Assembly (NCBI GenBank): GCA_013154225.1
Contig: JAADCW010000059.1
Coordinates: 1 to 21,333, forward strand
Origin: Chloroflexota bacterium
GTDB lineage: Bacteria; Chloroflexota; Anaerolineae; Anaerolineales; DRMV01
Direction of reading: 5' to 3'
DNA length: 21,333 nt
The notes beneath the pieces were generated by a model, which saw nothing but the letters and a program-made list of their open reading frames with translations, did not search any database and was not told the DNA's origin. Numbering within the stretch: the first letter of the stretch is position 1; the number at the start of each line of letters is the position of its first letter. Below, piece by piece: positions 7,365-15,254 of this stretch. The position numbers and the translations under genes were made by a program.

Positions 7365-9581
7365 TTAGTGCGCAAAGACCAGCAGGTAATACACCAGCGC
7401 GCCGAAGGCCACCACCGAGGTCATGGCAGCGACCATGTAATCCTGCACTCGCCCGGTTTGCACCACCCGGAACGCGCGGCCAAAAGAGCGCACGGTATTG
7501 CCGATGAGATCGCCCGCACCACTGATCACGGGCAAATCGAAGCCATACGCCAAAGCCTTCCCAGCATCGAACACTGTGCGCGCAATGGCGTGAATGGTGC
7601 CGTCAATCGCACCCCGATCCACCCAGCGGAAGGTAAAGACCTCGGCAAACCACGCCGCGGGGCGGATGAAAATGACCTGATACAGTTCGTCGAAGTAGTA
7701 CTTGTTCTGCAACACCGTATGCACCGGCCCCAGCCACTTCTTCAGCGGGTCAGTGGCCGGATCAGGCGACTTCACATCCTTGTAAGTCAACCACCCAAGG
7801 AACAAACCGCCCAAAGACACGGTGAGCGAGGTCATCAACGGCACCAGGCTATGGCCTTCGGCCATTTCACCCACCAGGTGCGCCTCTTCCAACAGCGTTT
7901 CGTAAGTTGCGCCCACCCAGTGGTGGAACCAGTTGGGCAAAATCCCGCCCAAACCGGGGAAGGTCTCGGGAATGCCGATCCAACCCGCGGTAACGGCAAA
8001 GAAAGCCAACACCATCAGCGGCACCGTCATCGTCCACGGCGTTTCCTGCGCGTGCTCAGCCTCTTTGGTGCGAGGCTCGCCCAAGAAGGTCAGGGTGATT
8101 TGCCGCATGGTGTAGAACGCAGTCAGGAACGCGGCCACAGCCAGGGTCCAGAAGACCACCCGATGCCCGCTCAGGAACGCGGTGCTCAGGATTTCATCCT
8201 TGGACCAGAAGCCCGCAGTCAGCACCGGGAACCCAGAGAGGGCAAAACCACCGATGAGGAAGGTCCAGAACGTGATGGGCATCTTCTTGGCCAGGCCGCC
8301 CATGTTGAACATGTCCTGCGGGTCCACATCGTGATTGCCGGTATGCAGCACACCGTGCTCCATGCCGTGGATGACCGAACCCGAACCCAAGAAGAGCAAA
8401 GCCTTGAAGAAAGCGTGGGTAATCAAGTGGAAGGTCGCCGCGATGTAGGAACCCGCGCCCAAGGCCGCGATCATGTAGCCCAGCTGAGAGATGGTGGAGT
8501 AAGCGAGGACGCGCTTGATGTCGTTCTGGGCCACCGCGATGGTTGCGGCAAAGAGGGCGGTAAACGCGCCGATAAAGGCCATCACCGCCAGCGGCGAGAG
8601 GAAGGCTTCGTTTGCCGAGCCTGCCTTGAGCAACGGGAACATGCGGATGACCATGTACACACCCGCAGACACCATGGTCGCGGCGTGGATCATGGCCGAC
8701 ACCGGCGTGGGGCCTTCCATTGCGTCGGGCAACCACACATGCAGCGGCCACTGGGCCGATTTCCCGACCGTACCGATGAAGAGCAGCAAGCCAATCAGCC
8801 CAGCTGCAGAAAGCCCTAACACGCCGCTGTCCACGTTGGCCAGGGCATGGAGCATCTCGGGCTTGAAGATATCCTGGAACGAAAGCGTGCCCGTTGCCTT
8901 ATAGAGGTAGGCGATGCCCAAGAGCATGAACACGTCGCCCACGCGGGTGGTCATGAAAGCCTTGATGCCCGCCGCCCGCGCGGAAGGCTTGGCAAACCAG
9001 AAACCAATCAACAGGTACGAGCACAAGCCCATGATCTCCCAGCCCACAAACAGCGTCAGCAGGTTGTCTGACACAGCCAGGAGATACATACCAAAGGCGA
9101 ACAGGCCGATGTAGGCAAAGAAGCGCGAATACATCGGTTCCACCGAAGGCACCACATGCTTGTGGCCGTGCTCGTCCACGATGGTGGCACCGTGCGGGGG
9201 CAAGCCCTTCTGATCGTGGTCACCTTCCGGCTGGCCAAAGTTATGGTAGCCGATGCTGTAGACGAAAATCATCAAAATCGTCCACGCCACGAAGAAGAGC
9301 ACTGCCGCAGTCAGGGGGTCGAGCATCACCCCGATCTTCAGGAAACTGTCCCCTGTGGGGATCCAGTTGACCCAAGAGTCAATGGGGTGCTCGGCCAACG
9401 CCTCAGGACCAATTTGCAGTGCCCGCACGAAAATCACCATCGCCCCCAGCCAGGAGAGGAAAGCCGCTCCCACGGCCAGGGTATGGCTCAGGGCCTTGTT
9501 GCGATTGGTGAACAACACAATCAGCACAAAGGCCAACAGAGGAAAAACGGGAAGTAACCAGAGCAAAGTCGTCGTCGGCAT
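7365..9581 (-). CDS. nuoL: NADH-quinone oxidoreductase subunit L, with a His-rich insert
   Basis: Distal antiporter-like subunit of complex I, with the long lateral C-terminal helix that runs along the membrane arm. 738 residues, clearly longer than E. coli NuoL (613). The conserved glutamate is E182 in LFVGWEIMGLCSYLLIGFW. WPLHVWLPDAMEGPTPVSAMIHAATMV and AYSTISQLGYM are diagnostic. Part of the extra length is a hydrophilic insert at about 113-147 between two early helices, carrying H122, H130, H138, H140 and H142 beside acidic residues; most homologues have only a short turn there. A second hydrophilic stretch lies near residues 550-630 before the terminal helix. ATG 9581 has GAGG 5 nt upstream. 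63 bp separate it from nuoK. Confidence 0.96.
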   Translation of the reverse strand: MPTTTLLWLLPVFPLLAFVLIVLFTNRNKALSHTLAVGAAFLSWLGAMVIFVRALQIGPEALAEHPIDSWVNWIPTGDSFLKIGVMLDPLTAAVLFFVAWTILMIFVYSIGYHNFGQPEGDHDQKGLPPHGATIVDEHGHKHVVPSVEPMYSRFFAYIGLFAFGMYLLAVSDNLLTLFVGWEIMGLCSYLLIGFWFAKPSARAAGIKAFMTTRVGDVFMLLGIAYLYKATGTLSFQDIFKPEMLHALANVDSGVLGLSAAGLIGLLLFIGTVGKSAQWPLHVWLPDAMEGPTPVSAMIHAATMVSAGVYMVIRMFPLLKAGSANEAFLSPLAVMAFIGAFTALFAATIAVAQNDIKRVLAYSTISQLGYMIAALGAGSYIAATFHLITHAFFKALLFLGSGSVIHGMEHGVLHTGNHDVDPQDMFNMGGLAKKMPITFWTFLIGGFALSGFPVLTAGFWSKDEILSTAFLSGHRVVFWTLAVAAFLTAFYTMRQITLTFLGEPRTKEAEHAQETPWTMTVPLMVLAFFAVTAGWIGIPETFPGLGGILPNWFHHWVGATYETLLEEAHLVGEMAEGHSLVPLMTSLTVSLGGLFLGWLTYKDVKSPDPATDPLKKWLGPVHTVLQNKYYFDELYQVIFIRPAAWFAEVFTFRWVDRGAIDGTIHAIARTVFDAGKALAYGFDLPVISGAGDLIGNTVRSFGRAFRVVQTGRVQDYMVAAMTSVVAFGALVYYLLVFAH

Positions 9582-9644
9582 GGCGTCCTCACATCATTTC
9601 CGGGGATACGCCCTGCCGCCGGGCACACCGCCCGACGTCAGGCC

Positions 9645-9953
9645 CTACCACTTCATCAAATTGATATCGTCGGCAACCACCGAGTTGAAGCGGCGGTACA
9701 CGGCAATAAACAGCGCCAGGCCCACGGCTACCTCCGCCGCTGCCACGGCAAACACGATCACGGCAAAAGCCATCCCCACCGGCTCGGTGGGCGCACGATA
9801 GCGCCAGAAAGCCAGCAGGTTGATGTTGACCGCGTTGAGCATCAGTTCCACGCCCATCAAGATGGCCACGGCATTCTTGCGCGAGAGCACACCAAACAAG
9901 CCAATGGCGAACAGCGCCGCAGCCACAATCAAATACCAATCAAGGGGAATCAT
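9645..9953 (-). CDS. nuoK: NADH-quinone oxidoreductase subunit K
   Basis: Small three-helix membrane subunit (MrpC-like) at the start of the proton channels. 102 residues, standard length. The two membrane glutamates needed for coupling are present: E36 in MGVELMLNAVNINLLAF and E74 in AVAAAEVAVGLAL. ATG 9953 has AGGAGG 7 nt upstream, and the gene begins 11 bp behind nuoJ. The tail VVADDINLMKW is typical. Confidence 0.97.
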   Translation of the reverse strand: MIPLDWYLIVAAALFAIGLFGVLSRKNAVAILMGVELMLNAVNINLLAFWRYRAPTEPVGMAFAVIVFAVAAAEVAVGLALFIAVYRRFNSVVADDINLMKW

Positions 9954-9964
9954 GGCACAACCTC

Positions 9965-10474
9965 CTACGAATTGCGGCGCGTCCAGGCGACATACACCGC
10001 GCCGATCAAAGCCGCGAGCAACAGCACCGAGGCCACCTCAAAGGGGATCACAAACCCATTGGGCGAAACCAGCGCCCGCCCCAGGTCGGCAATGCTGCTT
10101 TCCGGCACCTCAGCCACAGGCGAAGCAGGCAGGCTCACACTTTTCACCATCCACACCAGCCCACCAAACAGCAGCGCAGAGAGGATGGCCGCCCACTTCC
10201 ACTGAGGCCCGGTTTGCGGCCCGCGGTCGCGCATCTCGCGGCGCGTCAACATGATGACGAACATCATCAAAATGGCGATCGCGCCGATATACACGATGAT
10301 CTGCGCCATAGCCAAGAACGAGGCGCTCAACAACAGATAGAACACTGCCACGCCAAACAAGGCCACAATCAACCACAGCGCAGCGTGAATCATATTCGGC
10401 GTGGTCACCACTCGCAGAGCTGCGAACAAGGTCACCACTGCCGTGAGAATGAAGACAATCTGCATCGCCGTCAT
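9965..10474 (-). CDS. nuoJ: NADH-quinone oxidoreductase subunit J
   Basis: Five-helix membrane subunit of complex I whose third helix forms the hinge between quinone chemistry and pumping. 169 residues. The diagnostic segment AQIIVYIGAIAILMMFVIML, with the conserved Tyr-Ile-Gly-Ala, is intact at about 57-76, followed by the TRRE loop. ATG 10474 has GAGGAG 7 nt upstream. It follows nuoH by 13 bp; nuoI, which normally lies between H and J, is absent. Confidence 0.96.
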   Translation of the reverse strand: MTAMQIVFILTAVVTLFAALRVVTTPNMIHAALWLIVALFGVAVFYLLLSASFLAMAQIIVYIGAIAILMMFVIMLTRREMRDRGPQTGPQWKWAAILSALLFGGLVWMVKSVSLPASPVAEVPESSIADLGRALVSPNGFVIPFEVASVLLLAALIGAVYVAWTRRNS

Positions 10475-10487
10475 GCTTCTGCTCCTC

Positions 10488-11720
10488 TTACGAAGCCGCT
10501 TCGGTTGAGGTTTCCACAGGCACGGGCGGCCGCGCCACCGGATATTGCCCCGGCTGCGCCACCATCCGCCGCTTGCTTTCCCGCACCTTGTCGTAATGAT
10601 CCAGATACCGCAGGGTCAGCACGGCAATCACCACATTGGCGGCGAAATGGCTCAGCGCCCGGCCCCACATGCCAAAGCCCATCACAAAGTGGTCCAGCAC
10701 TGCCGCCACCACCAACAGAATCAACGCCAACGGGGTGAGGAACTTCCAACTGAAGTCCATCATCTGGTCAATGCGGACGCGAGGCAGGGAGCCGCGAGCC
10801 CAAACTACCAGGAAGTACACCAGGAAAGCCTTGATCCACAGGTAGAGCAAGCCCAACAGCGGGAACGTTTCCGCACCCGGGCCGCGCCAGCCGCCCAGGA
10901 AGAGCACCGCGCCCAACGCACCGATGGTGAACGCATGCAGGAAGTCGCCCACATAGAAGATCGCGAACACCATACCCGAATATTCAATGTGGAAACCAGC
11001 CACGATTTCCGATTCAGCTTCCAGCAAGTCGAAAGGCGTGCGCCCCACTTCAGCCACCGAGGCAATGAAGTAGATCACAAAGGCCAGCGGCGCAAACACG
11101 ATGTACCACACATGCTGGGCTTCCACAATACCCTGCAAGCTCATGGTGCCTGCCAGCATCACCGGGATGAGCAAAGCCAGCACAGTGGGCACTTCATACG
11201 AAATCATCTGCGCCACGGTGCGGAAGGCACTCAACAAAGCAAATTTGTTGTTGGAAGCCCAACCGGCCATCAGGATGCCCAGGGTGGCAAAAGCGCCCAC
11301 CGCGATGGTGTAGAGCGCGGCCACGTTGACGTCCATCCCCACCATCGGCATCAGCGGGATGACCGCCCAAATGGCCAGCACGCCCGCATCCATGATAATC
11401 GGGCCCAAGAGATAAACCGCCTTATCTGCATCCCGCGGGATGATCACCTCTTTGGTGATGATCTTGATAAGGTCAGCAAAGGGCTGCAGCAAACCATACG
11501 GACCAACCCGGTTCGGCCCCAAACGGTCCTGAAAACGACCGATGATCTTACGCTCGAACCAAATCAGGAAGATAACCCAAACCTGCACCAGGGTGGCCAG
11601 CACACCAGCCCCAATCAGATACAACAAAACGGTGGTCAGCCCCTCCGAGAGGCCCCACCCGAGGAAAAGATTGCGCAACCATTCCGCAATCACCCCAATG
11701 GGTTGGCTCAAAATTCCCAT
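10488..11720 (-). CDS. nuoH: NADH-quinone oxidoreductase subunit H
   Basis: Membrane subunit that builds the quinone entry channel and contacts NuoB, C/D and I. Conserved motifs are FERKIIGRFQDRLGPNRVGP near the N-terminus, GWASNNKFALLSAFR, AQMISYEVP, and TPFDLLEAESEIVAGFHIEYSG with its charged residues. 410 residues is long compared with about 325 in E. coli. The extra length includes a C-terminal hydrophilic tail rich in Pro, Val and Glu after residue 380. ATG 11720 has GGAGGAG 8 nt upstream. Its binding partners NuoB/C/D/I are not encoded next to it. Confidence 0.97.
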   Translation of the reverse strand: MGILSQPIGVIAEWLRNLFLGWGLSEGLTTVLLYLIGAGVLATLVQVWVIFLIWFERKIIGRFQDRLGPNRVGPYGLLQPFADLIKIITKEVIIPRDADKAVYLLGPIIMDAGVLAIWAVIPLMPMVGMDVNVAALYTIAVGAFATLGILMAGWASNNKFALLSAFRTVAQMISYEVPTVLALLIPVMLAGTMSLQGIVEAQHVWYIVFAPLAFVIYFIASVAEVGRTPFDLLEAESEIVAGFHIEYSGMVFAIFYVGDFLHAFTIGALGAVLFLGGWRGPGAETFPLLGLLYLWIKAFLVYFLVVWARGSLPRVRIDQMMDFSWKFLTPLALILLVVAAVLDHFVMGFGMWGRALSHFAANVVIAVLTLRYLDHYDKVRESKRRMVAQPGQYPVARPPVPVETSTEAAS

Positions 11721-11760
11721 AGGACTCGCTCCTCCAAATCAACGAGGTTCAAGACGCGCC

Positions 11761-11795
11761 AAAAAGAAAGGCCGACAGACCTCTGTCCATCAGCC
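11761..11795 (-). terminator. Terminator-like hairpin between nuoA and nuoH
   Basis: On the minus strand GGC pairs with GCC and GACAG with CTGTC around an AGGT loop, with an asymmetric internal loop, followed by TTTCTTTTT. It begins 2 bp behind the nuoA stop. The stem is modest, so partial readthrough (attenuation) is likely, since nuoH has no clear promoter of its own in the remaining 40 bp. Confidence 0.5.
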
Positions 11796-11797
11796 GA

Positions 11798-12151
11798 TTA
11801 CGACCACGTCAACGCGCCCTTGCGCCACGCGTACACCAGGGCTGCCGCCAAAAGAATAATGAAAATCACGCCTTCCACCACGGCGTAAAGCGGCAGGCTG
11901 TTATAGGCCACCGCCCACGGATACAGGAAGACCAGTTCCACGTCGAAAATCAGGAACACCAACGCGAACAGATAATACTGGATCTTAAACTGTACCCACG
12001 TCTCCCCCACCGTTTCCAAACCGCATTCATATGTATCCGTTTTGACGGGGTTTGGCCGCCGCGGCCCTAAGAACCACCCCAGCACCGCCAGCAAGGCCGG
12101 GAAGAACAGCGACAAGGCAACAAAGATTCCAATATACAGCCAACTGTTCAT
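11798..12151 (-). CDS. nuoA: NADH-quinone oxidoreductase subunit A
   Basis: Three-helix membrane subunit at the junction with the peripheral arm. 117 residues. The family core is complete: KTDTYECGLETVGETWVQF with the conserved Cys loop, then YYLFALVFLIFDVELVFLYPWAV. I start at ATG 12151 (MNSWLY) because GAGGAG lies 5 nt upstream; an in-frame GTG two codons earlier is only 1 nt from that site. It is the first gene of the operon, with a leader of about 80 nt from the predicted promoter. nuoB, C and D, which usually follow, are missing. Confidence 0.97.
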   Translation of the reverse strand: MNSWLYIGIFVALSLFFPALLAVLGWFLGPRRPNPVKTDTYECGLETVGETWVQFKIQYYLFALVFLIFDVELVFLYPWAVAYNSLPLYAVVEGVIFIILLAAALVYAWRKGALTWS

Positions 12152-12238
12152 GAGCACTCCTCGGTGACTTCCCCCGCGCGCCAGGGGAAGGGATGTACCG
12201 CCAACTCTGTTGCATCTTTCACAAAGGGTAGCGTTGGC

Positions 12239-12247
12239 ATTTTACCA
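12239..12247 (-). promoter_or_regulatory. Extended -10 promoter of the nuo operon
   Basis: The minus strand reads TGGTAAAAT: TAAAAT at 12244-12239 with a TGn extension. I see no convincing -35. The predicted start near 12232 leaves about 80 nt of leader before nuoA. It lies in the 190-bp gap behind hom and is the only good candidate there. Confidence 0.55.
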
Positions 12248-12309
12248 CAAAAACACCCGCGCGCTCATCAGGTTTTCATGATCACGCCCAAGACCTGACA
12301 AACGACACC

Positions 12310-12341
12310 CCGCGCGAGATGGCATTCGCGAGGGCGCGCGG
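12310..12341 (-). other. GC stem-loop directly behind the hom stop
   Basis: CCGCGCG pairs perfectly with CGCGCGG across an 18-nt loop, touching the hom stop codon. No U-tract follows (GGTGTCGTTTG), so it is at best a weak or Rho-assisted terminator for the hom unit. Confidence 0.4.
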
Positions 12342-13376
12342 CTACAAAGTCCGCACCGCGTTGAGGAAGTCGGCCAGCAGGCCGTACGCGGTGGTGTGTG
12401 GTCCGGGGTCGTCTTCACGCACTGAAAGCGAACCCAAAACGTCGGTTTCAAAGGTGACGATGGACGATGTTCCTGCCACGCCATATAAGGGCGACTCAGG
12501 CCCCACCAGCTGAGGCGCGACCTGGGCTTCAACGCCTTCCTCGGTGCGCCGCGCCTGGCATACCAGTTTCCAGCGTTTCCCTTGGGCTTTCGCGACCTGC
12601 ACCTGCTCAGCAGTGATCCCGCGGATGCCTTCCCGACGAACATCTTGCGGCTTGAAAGGCACGCCCATGAGCACGGTGACCAACGCCGCGACCTTGATGG
12701 CCGCATCCCAACCGTCCACGTCGCCACTGGGGTCGGTTTCCGCGATCCCAATGCTCTGCGCATATGCCACCGCCTGGTCAAACGATTCGCCTTCGGTTTC
12801 CATGCGGGTCAAAATCAAATTGGTGGTGGAATTCAAAATACCAGAAAACGCCTGCAAGTTGGCCGCGGGCAGGGTTTCCCGGAAAAGGGAAAAGATGGGC
12901 GCGCCGTCCATCACCGCGGATTCAAAGAAAAAGCGGCGCTTTTTGCGCGCGGCCAGCGCGGTGAGTTCCTGATAGGCGTGCACCACTGGGCCCTTGTTGG
13001 CCGTGGCCACGTGCATCCCCCGCGCCAGCGCGGTACGGATGTGGCTCACCGCGGGCTCGCCGGTTTCGTAGTTCACCGGCGTATTTTCAAACAGCACGTC
13101 CGCAGGCACGCGGCGGACAAAGTCCAAGCCGTCCTTGGCCGGCGGTTCACTGCTCAGGCTTTCCAGCGACTGCCCTTGAGAAGCCAGCGCCAGCGCGGTT
13201 TCCAAATCCAGCCCATCAGGGGCAATGGCGCTACCGTGGCTTCCCGTGGCAATGCCTGTGACGATGAAGTTGATGCCATAGCGTGCGCACAAATCTGCCC
13301 GTTTAGACAACAGCAGACGCGCCAGGGCTTGGCCAACGTTCCCAAAGCCCAAAAAAGCAAGGCGATAGGTGGTCAT
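12342..13376 (-). CDS. hom: Homoserine dehydrogenase (short form, no ACT domain)
   Basis: Reduces aspartate semialdehyde to homoserine, the branch-point step to threonine and methionine. Residues 5-30 are the Rossmann nucleotide site (LGFGNVGQALARLL). VATANKGPVV (123-132) and GILNSTTNLILTRM follow. The family signature AQSIGIAETDPSGDVDGWDAAIK ends in the catalytic pair D224 and K228. At 344 residues it lacks the C-terminal ACT regulatory domain of longer forms, so feedback by threonine through that domain is not expected. ATG 13376 has GAGGAG 6 nt upstream. A TATAAT about 48 bp upstream may give it its own promoter. No frameshift or missing residue is visible. Confidence 0.92.
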   Translation of the reverse strand: MTTYRLAFLGFGNVGQALARLLLSKRADLCARYGINFIVTGIATGSHGSAIAPDGLDLETALALASQGQSLESLSSEPPAKDGLDFVRRVPADVLFENTPVNYETGEPAVSHIRTALARGMHVATANKGPVVHAYQELTALAARKKRRFFFESAVMDGAPIFSLFRETLPAANLQAFSGILNSTTNLILTRMETEGESFDQAVAYAQSIGIAETDPSGDVDGWDAAIKVAALVTVLMGVPFKPQDVRREGIRGITAEQVQVAKAQGKRWKLVCQARRTEEGVEAQVAPQLVGPESPLYGVAGTSSIVTFETDVLGSLSVREDDPGPHTTAYGLLADFLNAVRTL

Positions 13377-13423
13377 GAGTGGCTCCTCAAGGCAGAGTGT
13401 TTCCCCTAAAAGGGCTTTTCTCC

Positions 13424-13429
13424 ATTATA
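13424..13429 (-). promoter_or_regulatory. Candidate -10 for hom
   Basis: A perfect TATAAT on the minus strand sits in the 65-bp gap between the orphan gene stop and hom. No recognisable -35 lies at standard spacing, and the upstream -35 region would overlap the orphan's last codons. The leader would be about 40 nt. Confidence 0.4.
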
Positions 13430-13441
13430 ACGCCGATTGCG

Positions 13442-14368
13442 CTACAACGCGCCTGGGGGCAGCAGGTTTTGCCAGGGCACGGCATACGCGGGTTCTGACA
13501 AACGCCCCTGCGGGAACACCACCTGCCCCCGCCGCAAATAGCGGGCCTGCCGCCAAAAATCCCGCCAAGTCAAAAAGCCCAACAACCACACAGCCCGGCC
13601 ATACAGCCACAAATTAGCCCATTGTCGAGGGACAATGACCAAAGGCGTGTGTGTTCCCCGTTTGAGCCCCAGCCGCCCCCGCGGCCAGGCAAAGGTTTCT
13701 AACGCGTGGAGCGCACGCCATTGGGAAGAAAGGCGCAAGGTCTGCCCTTGCCGCAAAGCAATGGCCTGTTGTCTCTCACGGCCCGCGCTATCCAGGCCAT
13801 ACATCCGCAGGCTCAGCGCGCGCTCGGCCTTTACCACCAACGGGTTCAGTCCTTCCTGGGGCGGATGCTGCCAACGGCGGGGCATCCAAAAAACTGGGCG
13901 CACGGGGTGCAAACCTTCGGACGCGCGGCGTCGGGGGGCTTCCCAGGCCAACACCGCCACAAACAGGAAAAGGTCATCTCTGCGGAAAGCGAGGGCTTCC
14001 CGCGCCCGCCAAGGCACCAAAGCCTGGGGGCTTTCCCACGCACCTTGCTGGAGCGCCTCGATAGCCTTCCGCGAAGCCACCCACTGCGGCACCAGCCATC
14101 CCTCCCGCGCGCCCCACTGCAAGCGCACCAGCGTGGGCAGGGCGGGCTCAGGGCCCAACACCCTGGGTTGGGTGCGGCGCTCGGCCAAAAACTGCGCCGC
14201 GGCCAAAGCGCCCGCCTGGGAAGCGATCAAACGCCGCAGGCGAGCATCCCAGCGCCCCCGCAAGTAAGGCAGCCAACGCGGTCCCATCTGGAGCACCGCG
14301 GCAACCCCCGCCTCGCTCCAGACGCCCTGATAAGGCAACCGTACAACATCGTCAGGTTGCCACCTCAT
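13442..14368 (-). CDS. Unrecognised tryptophan- and arginine-rich protein
   Basis: I do not recognise this 308-residue protein. It contains 20 Trp by my count (about 6.5%, several times normal) and many Arg, spread over the whole length. A cluster near the C-terminus (QWANLWLYGRAVWLLGFLTW) could form a membrane-associated amphipathic or re-entrant segment; there is no clear signal peptide or multi-helix membrane topology. No catalytic motif stands out. I start at ATG 14368, with AAAGGGG 6 nt upstream; the frame is open to 14404 but those residues lie inside the CPBP gene. The start overlaps the end of the CPBP protease gene by 17 bp, so the two are probably translated together. Codon use resembles the neighbours and the frame is long and clean, so I take it as real. 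Confidence 0.7.
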   Translation of the reverse strand: MRWQPDDVVRLPYQGVWSEAGVAAVLQMGPRWLPYLRGRWDARLRRLIASQAGALAAAQFLAERRTQPRVLGPEPALPTLVRLQWGAREGWLVPQWVASRKAIEALQQGAWESPQALVPWRAREALAFRRDDLFLFVAVLAWEAPRRRASEGLHPVRPVFWMPRRWQHPPQEGLNPLVVKAERALSLRMYGLDSAGRERQQAIALRQGQTLRLSSQWRALHALETFAWPRGRLGLKRGTHTPLVIVPRQWANLWLYGRAVWLLGFLTWRDFWRQARYLRRGQVVFPQGRLSEPAYAVPWQNLLPPGAL

Positions 14369-15254
14369 CCAAGGCCCCTTTCCCCCGTGCTGTGTAGCGC
14401 GCAATCAACACCGCGCCCAACGCCAAAGCAGGCACCACGATCAACCCAGCCTCGGGGCCAAACAGGCCGCCTGTGAGCCATTCTGGGCCTGAAACCACTG
14501 TGCGCAACACGGTCTGCACCGTTAGCCCGCTGACCGAAAAGCCATACACCGTACCTTCAAAGAAATTCCAGCCAAAATGCAAGCCCATGGGAAGCCACAA
14601 CTGCCGCGTGCGTGCGTAGCCGTACCCCAAAAACAAGCCAGCCAACACCAGGCCCACTTCCGCCCGCCAAGAGATGTGCGGGTTGAGCAAATGCAAGGCC
14701 GCAAACATCACACTGGAAAGCACCACGCCCCACACAACCCCGTAATTCTCAGCAATGTTTTGCAACCAGTAACCCCGCATCCACAACTCCTCGTTCCAGG
14801 CCACCAACGCCCACATCAGCAAGGCCGGCCCCAGGGCCTGTAAGAGGCTTTCTGCCGTTATCTTCGCAGGGAAAAAGACTTTGGCCATGCCCAAAAGGCT
14901 AAGCACAACCACGATGAACGTCTGAAGCGCCGCGGCAATGGCTACCCCGGCCAGGAAATCACGGCCAGATCTTTGTGTCCACTGCAAACCCAAACTCACC
15001 AAAGACCGACGGCACCACCACCGACACGCCAACCACGTTGCCAGCGTCACAGCCGCGGTCTCAATGAGCAAATCCATATTCCAGCGCGTCAGGGCAGGCA
15101 CCAACCTTATTGCCAAAAACGAAAGGATAGAAAACCCTATCGCCAAAATGAAAAACAGCAACGTATGGAAGAGCAGACGCCACCCCAAGCGCAAGCGCGC
15201 GGGCTCCTCAGACGAGAAAAAGATCTTGCGCAATACGGCCCGTAAACTTTGCAT
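14352..15254 (-). CDS. CPBP-family (CAAX/ABI) intramembrane glutamic protease
   Basis: Polytopic membrane protease of the Rce1/CAAX-like superfamily; bacterial members process or modify membrane proteins or peptides. All three motifs are present in order: E155-E156...R160 in NEELWMRGYW, F184...H188 in FAALH, and H226...N230 in HFGWN. The 300 residues contain about eight hydrophobic helices, starting at 28-50 after a basic cytoplasmic N-terminus. ATG 15254 has AAAGG 6 nt upstream. It overlaps the Trp-rich orphan by 17 bp, the only functional hint for that protein. The substrate is unknown, and bacteriocin immunity or maturation roles known for some members have no support here since no peptide gene is seen. 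Confidence 0.85.
   Translation of the reverse strand: MQSLRAVLRKIFFSSEEPARLRLGWRLLFHTLLFFILAIGFSILSFLAIRLVPALTRWNMDLLIETAAVTLATWLACRWWCRRSLVSLGLQWTQRSGRDFLAGVAIAAALQTFIVVVLSLLGMAKVFFPAKITAESLLQALGPALLMWALVAWNEELWMRGYWLQNIAENYGVVWGVVLSSVMFAALHLLNPHISWRAEVGLVLAGLFLGYGYARTRQLWLPMGLHFGWNFFEGTVYGFSVSGLTVQTVLRTVVSGPEWLTGGLFGPEAGLIVVPALALGAVLIARYTARGKGALDEVAT

Noticed and set aside
7368..8819. 483-codon plus-strand open frame opposite nuoL
   Set aside because: Antisense shadow with no recognisable domain; nuoL is complete on the minus strand.
9582..9644. Small CGGGC/GCCCG hairpin between nuoK and nuoL
   Set aside because: 5-bp stem without a U-tract; expected by chance at this G+C.
10545..11888. 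447-codon plus-strand open frame opposite nuoH
   Set aside because: Antisense shadow, same His/Gln/Arg-rich composition, spans the nuoA-nuoH gap without any start signal.
4285..12151. Mrp antiporter or membrane-bound hydrogenase cluster
   Set aside because: NuoL/M/N-like proteins occur in those, but NuoA, NuoJ and a true NuoH with complex I motifs are present, and no Mrp E/F/G or hydrogenase subunit is seen.
12242..12781. 179-codon minus-strand frame inside hom
   Set aside because: Frame-shifted shadow of hom; Arg/Ser/Pro-rich with no motifs.
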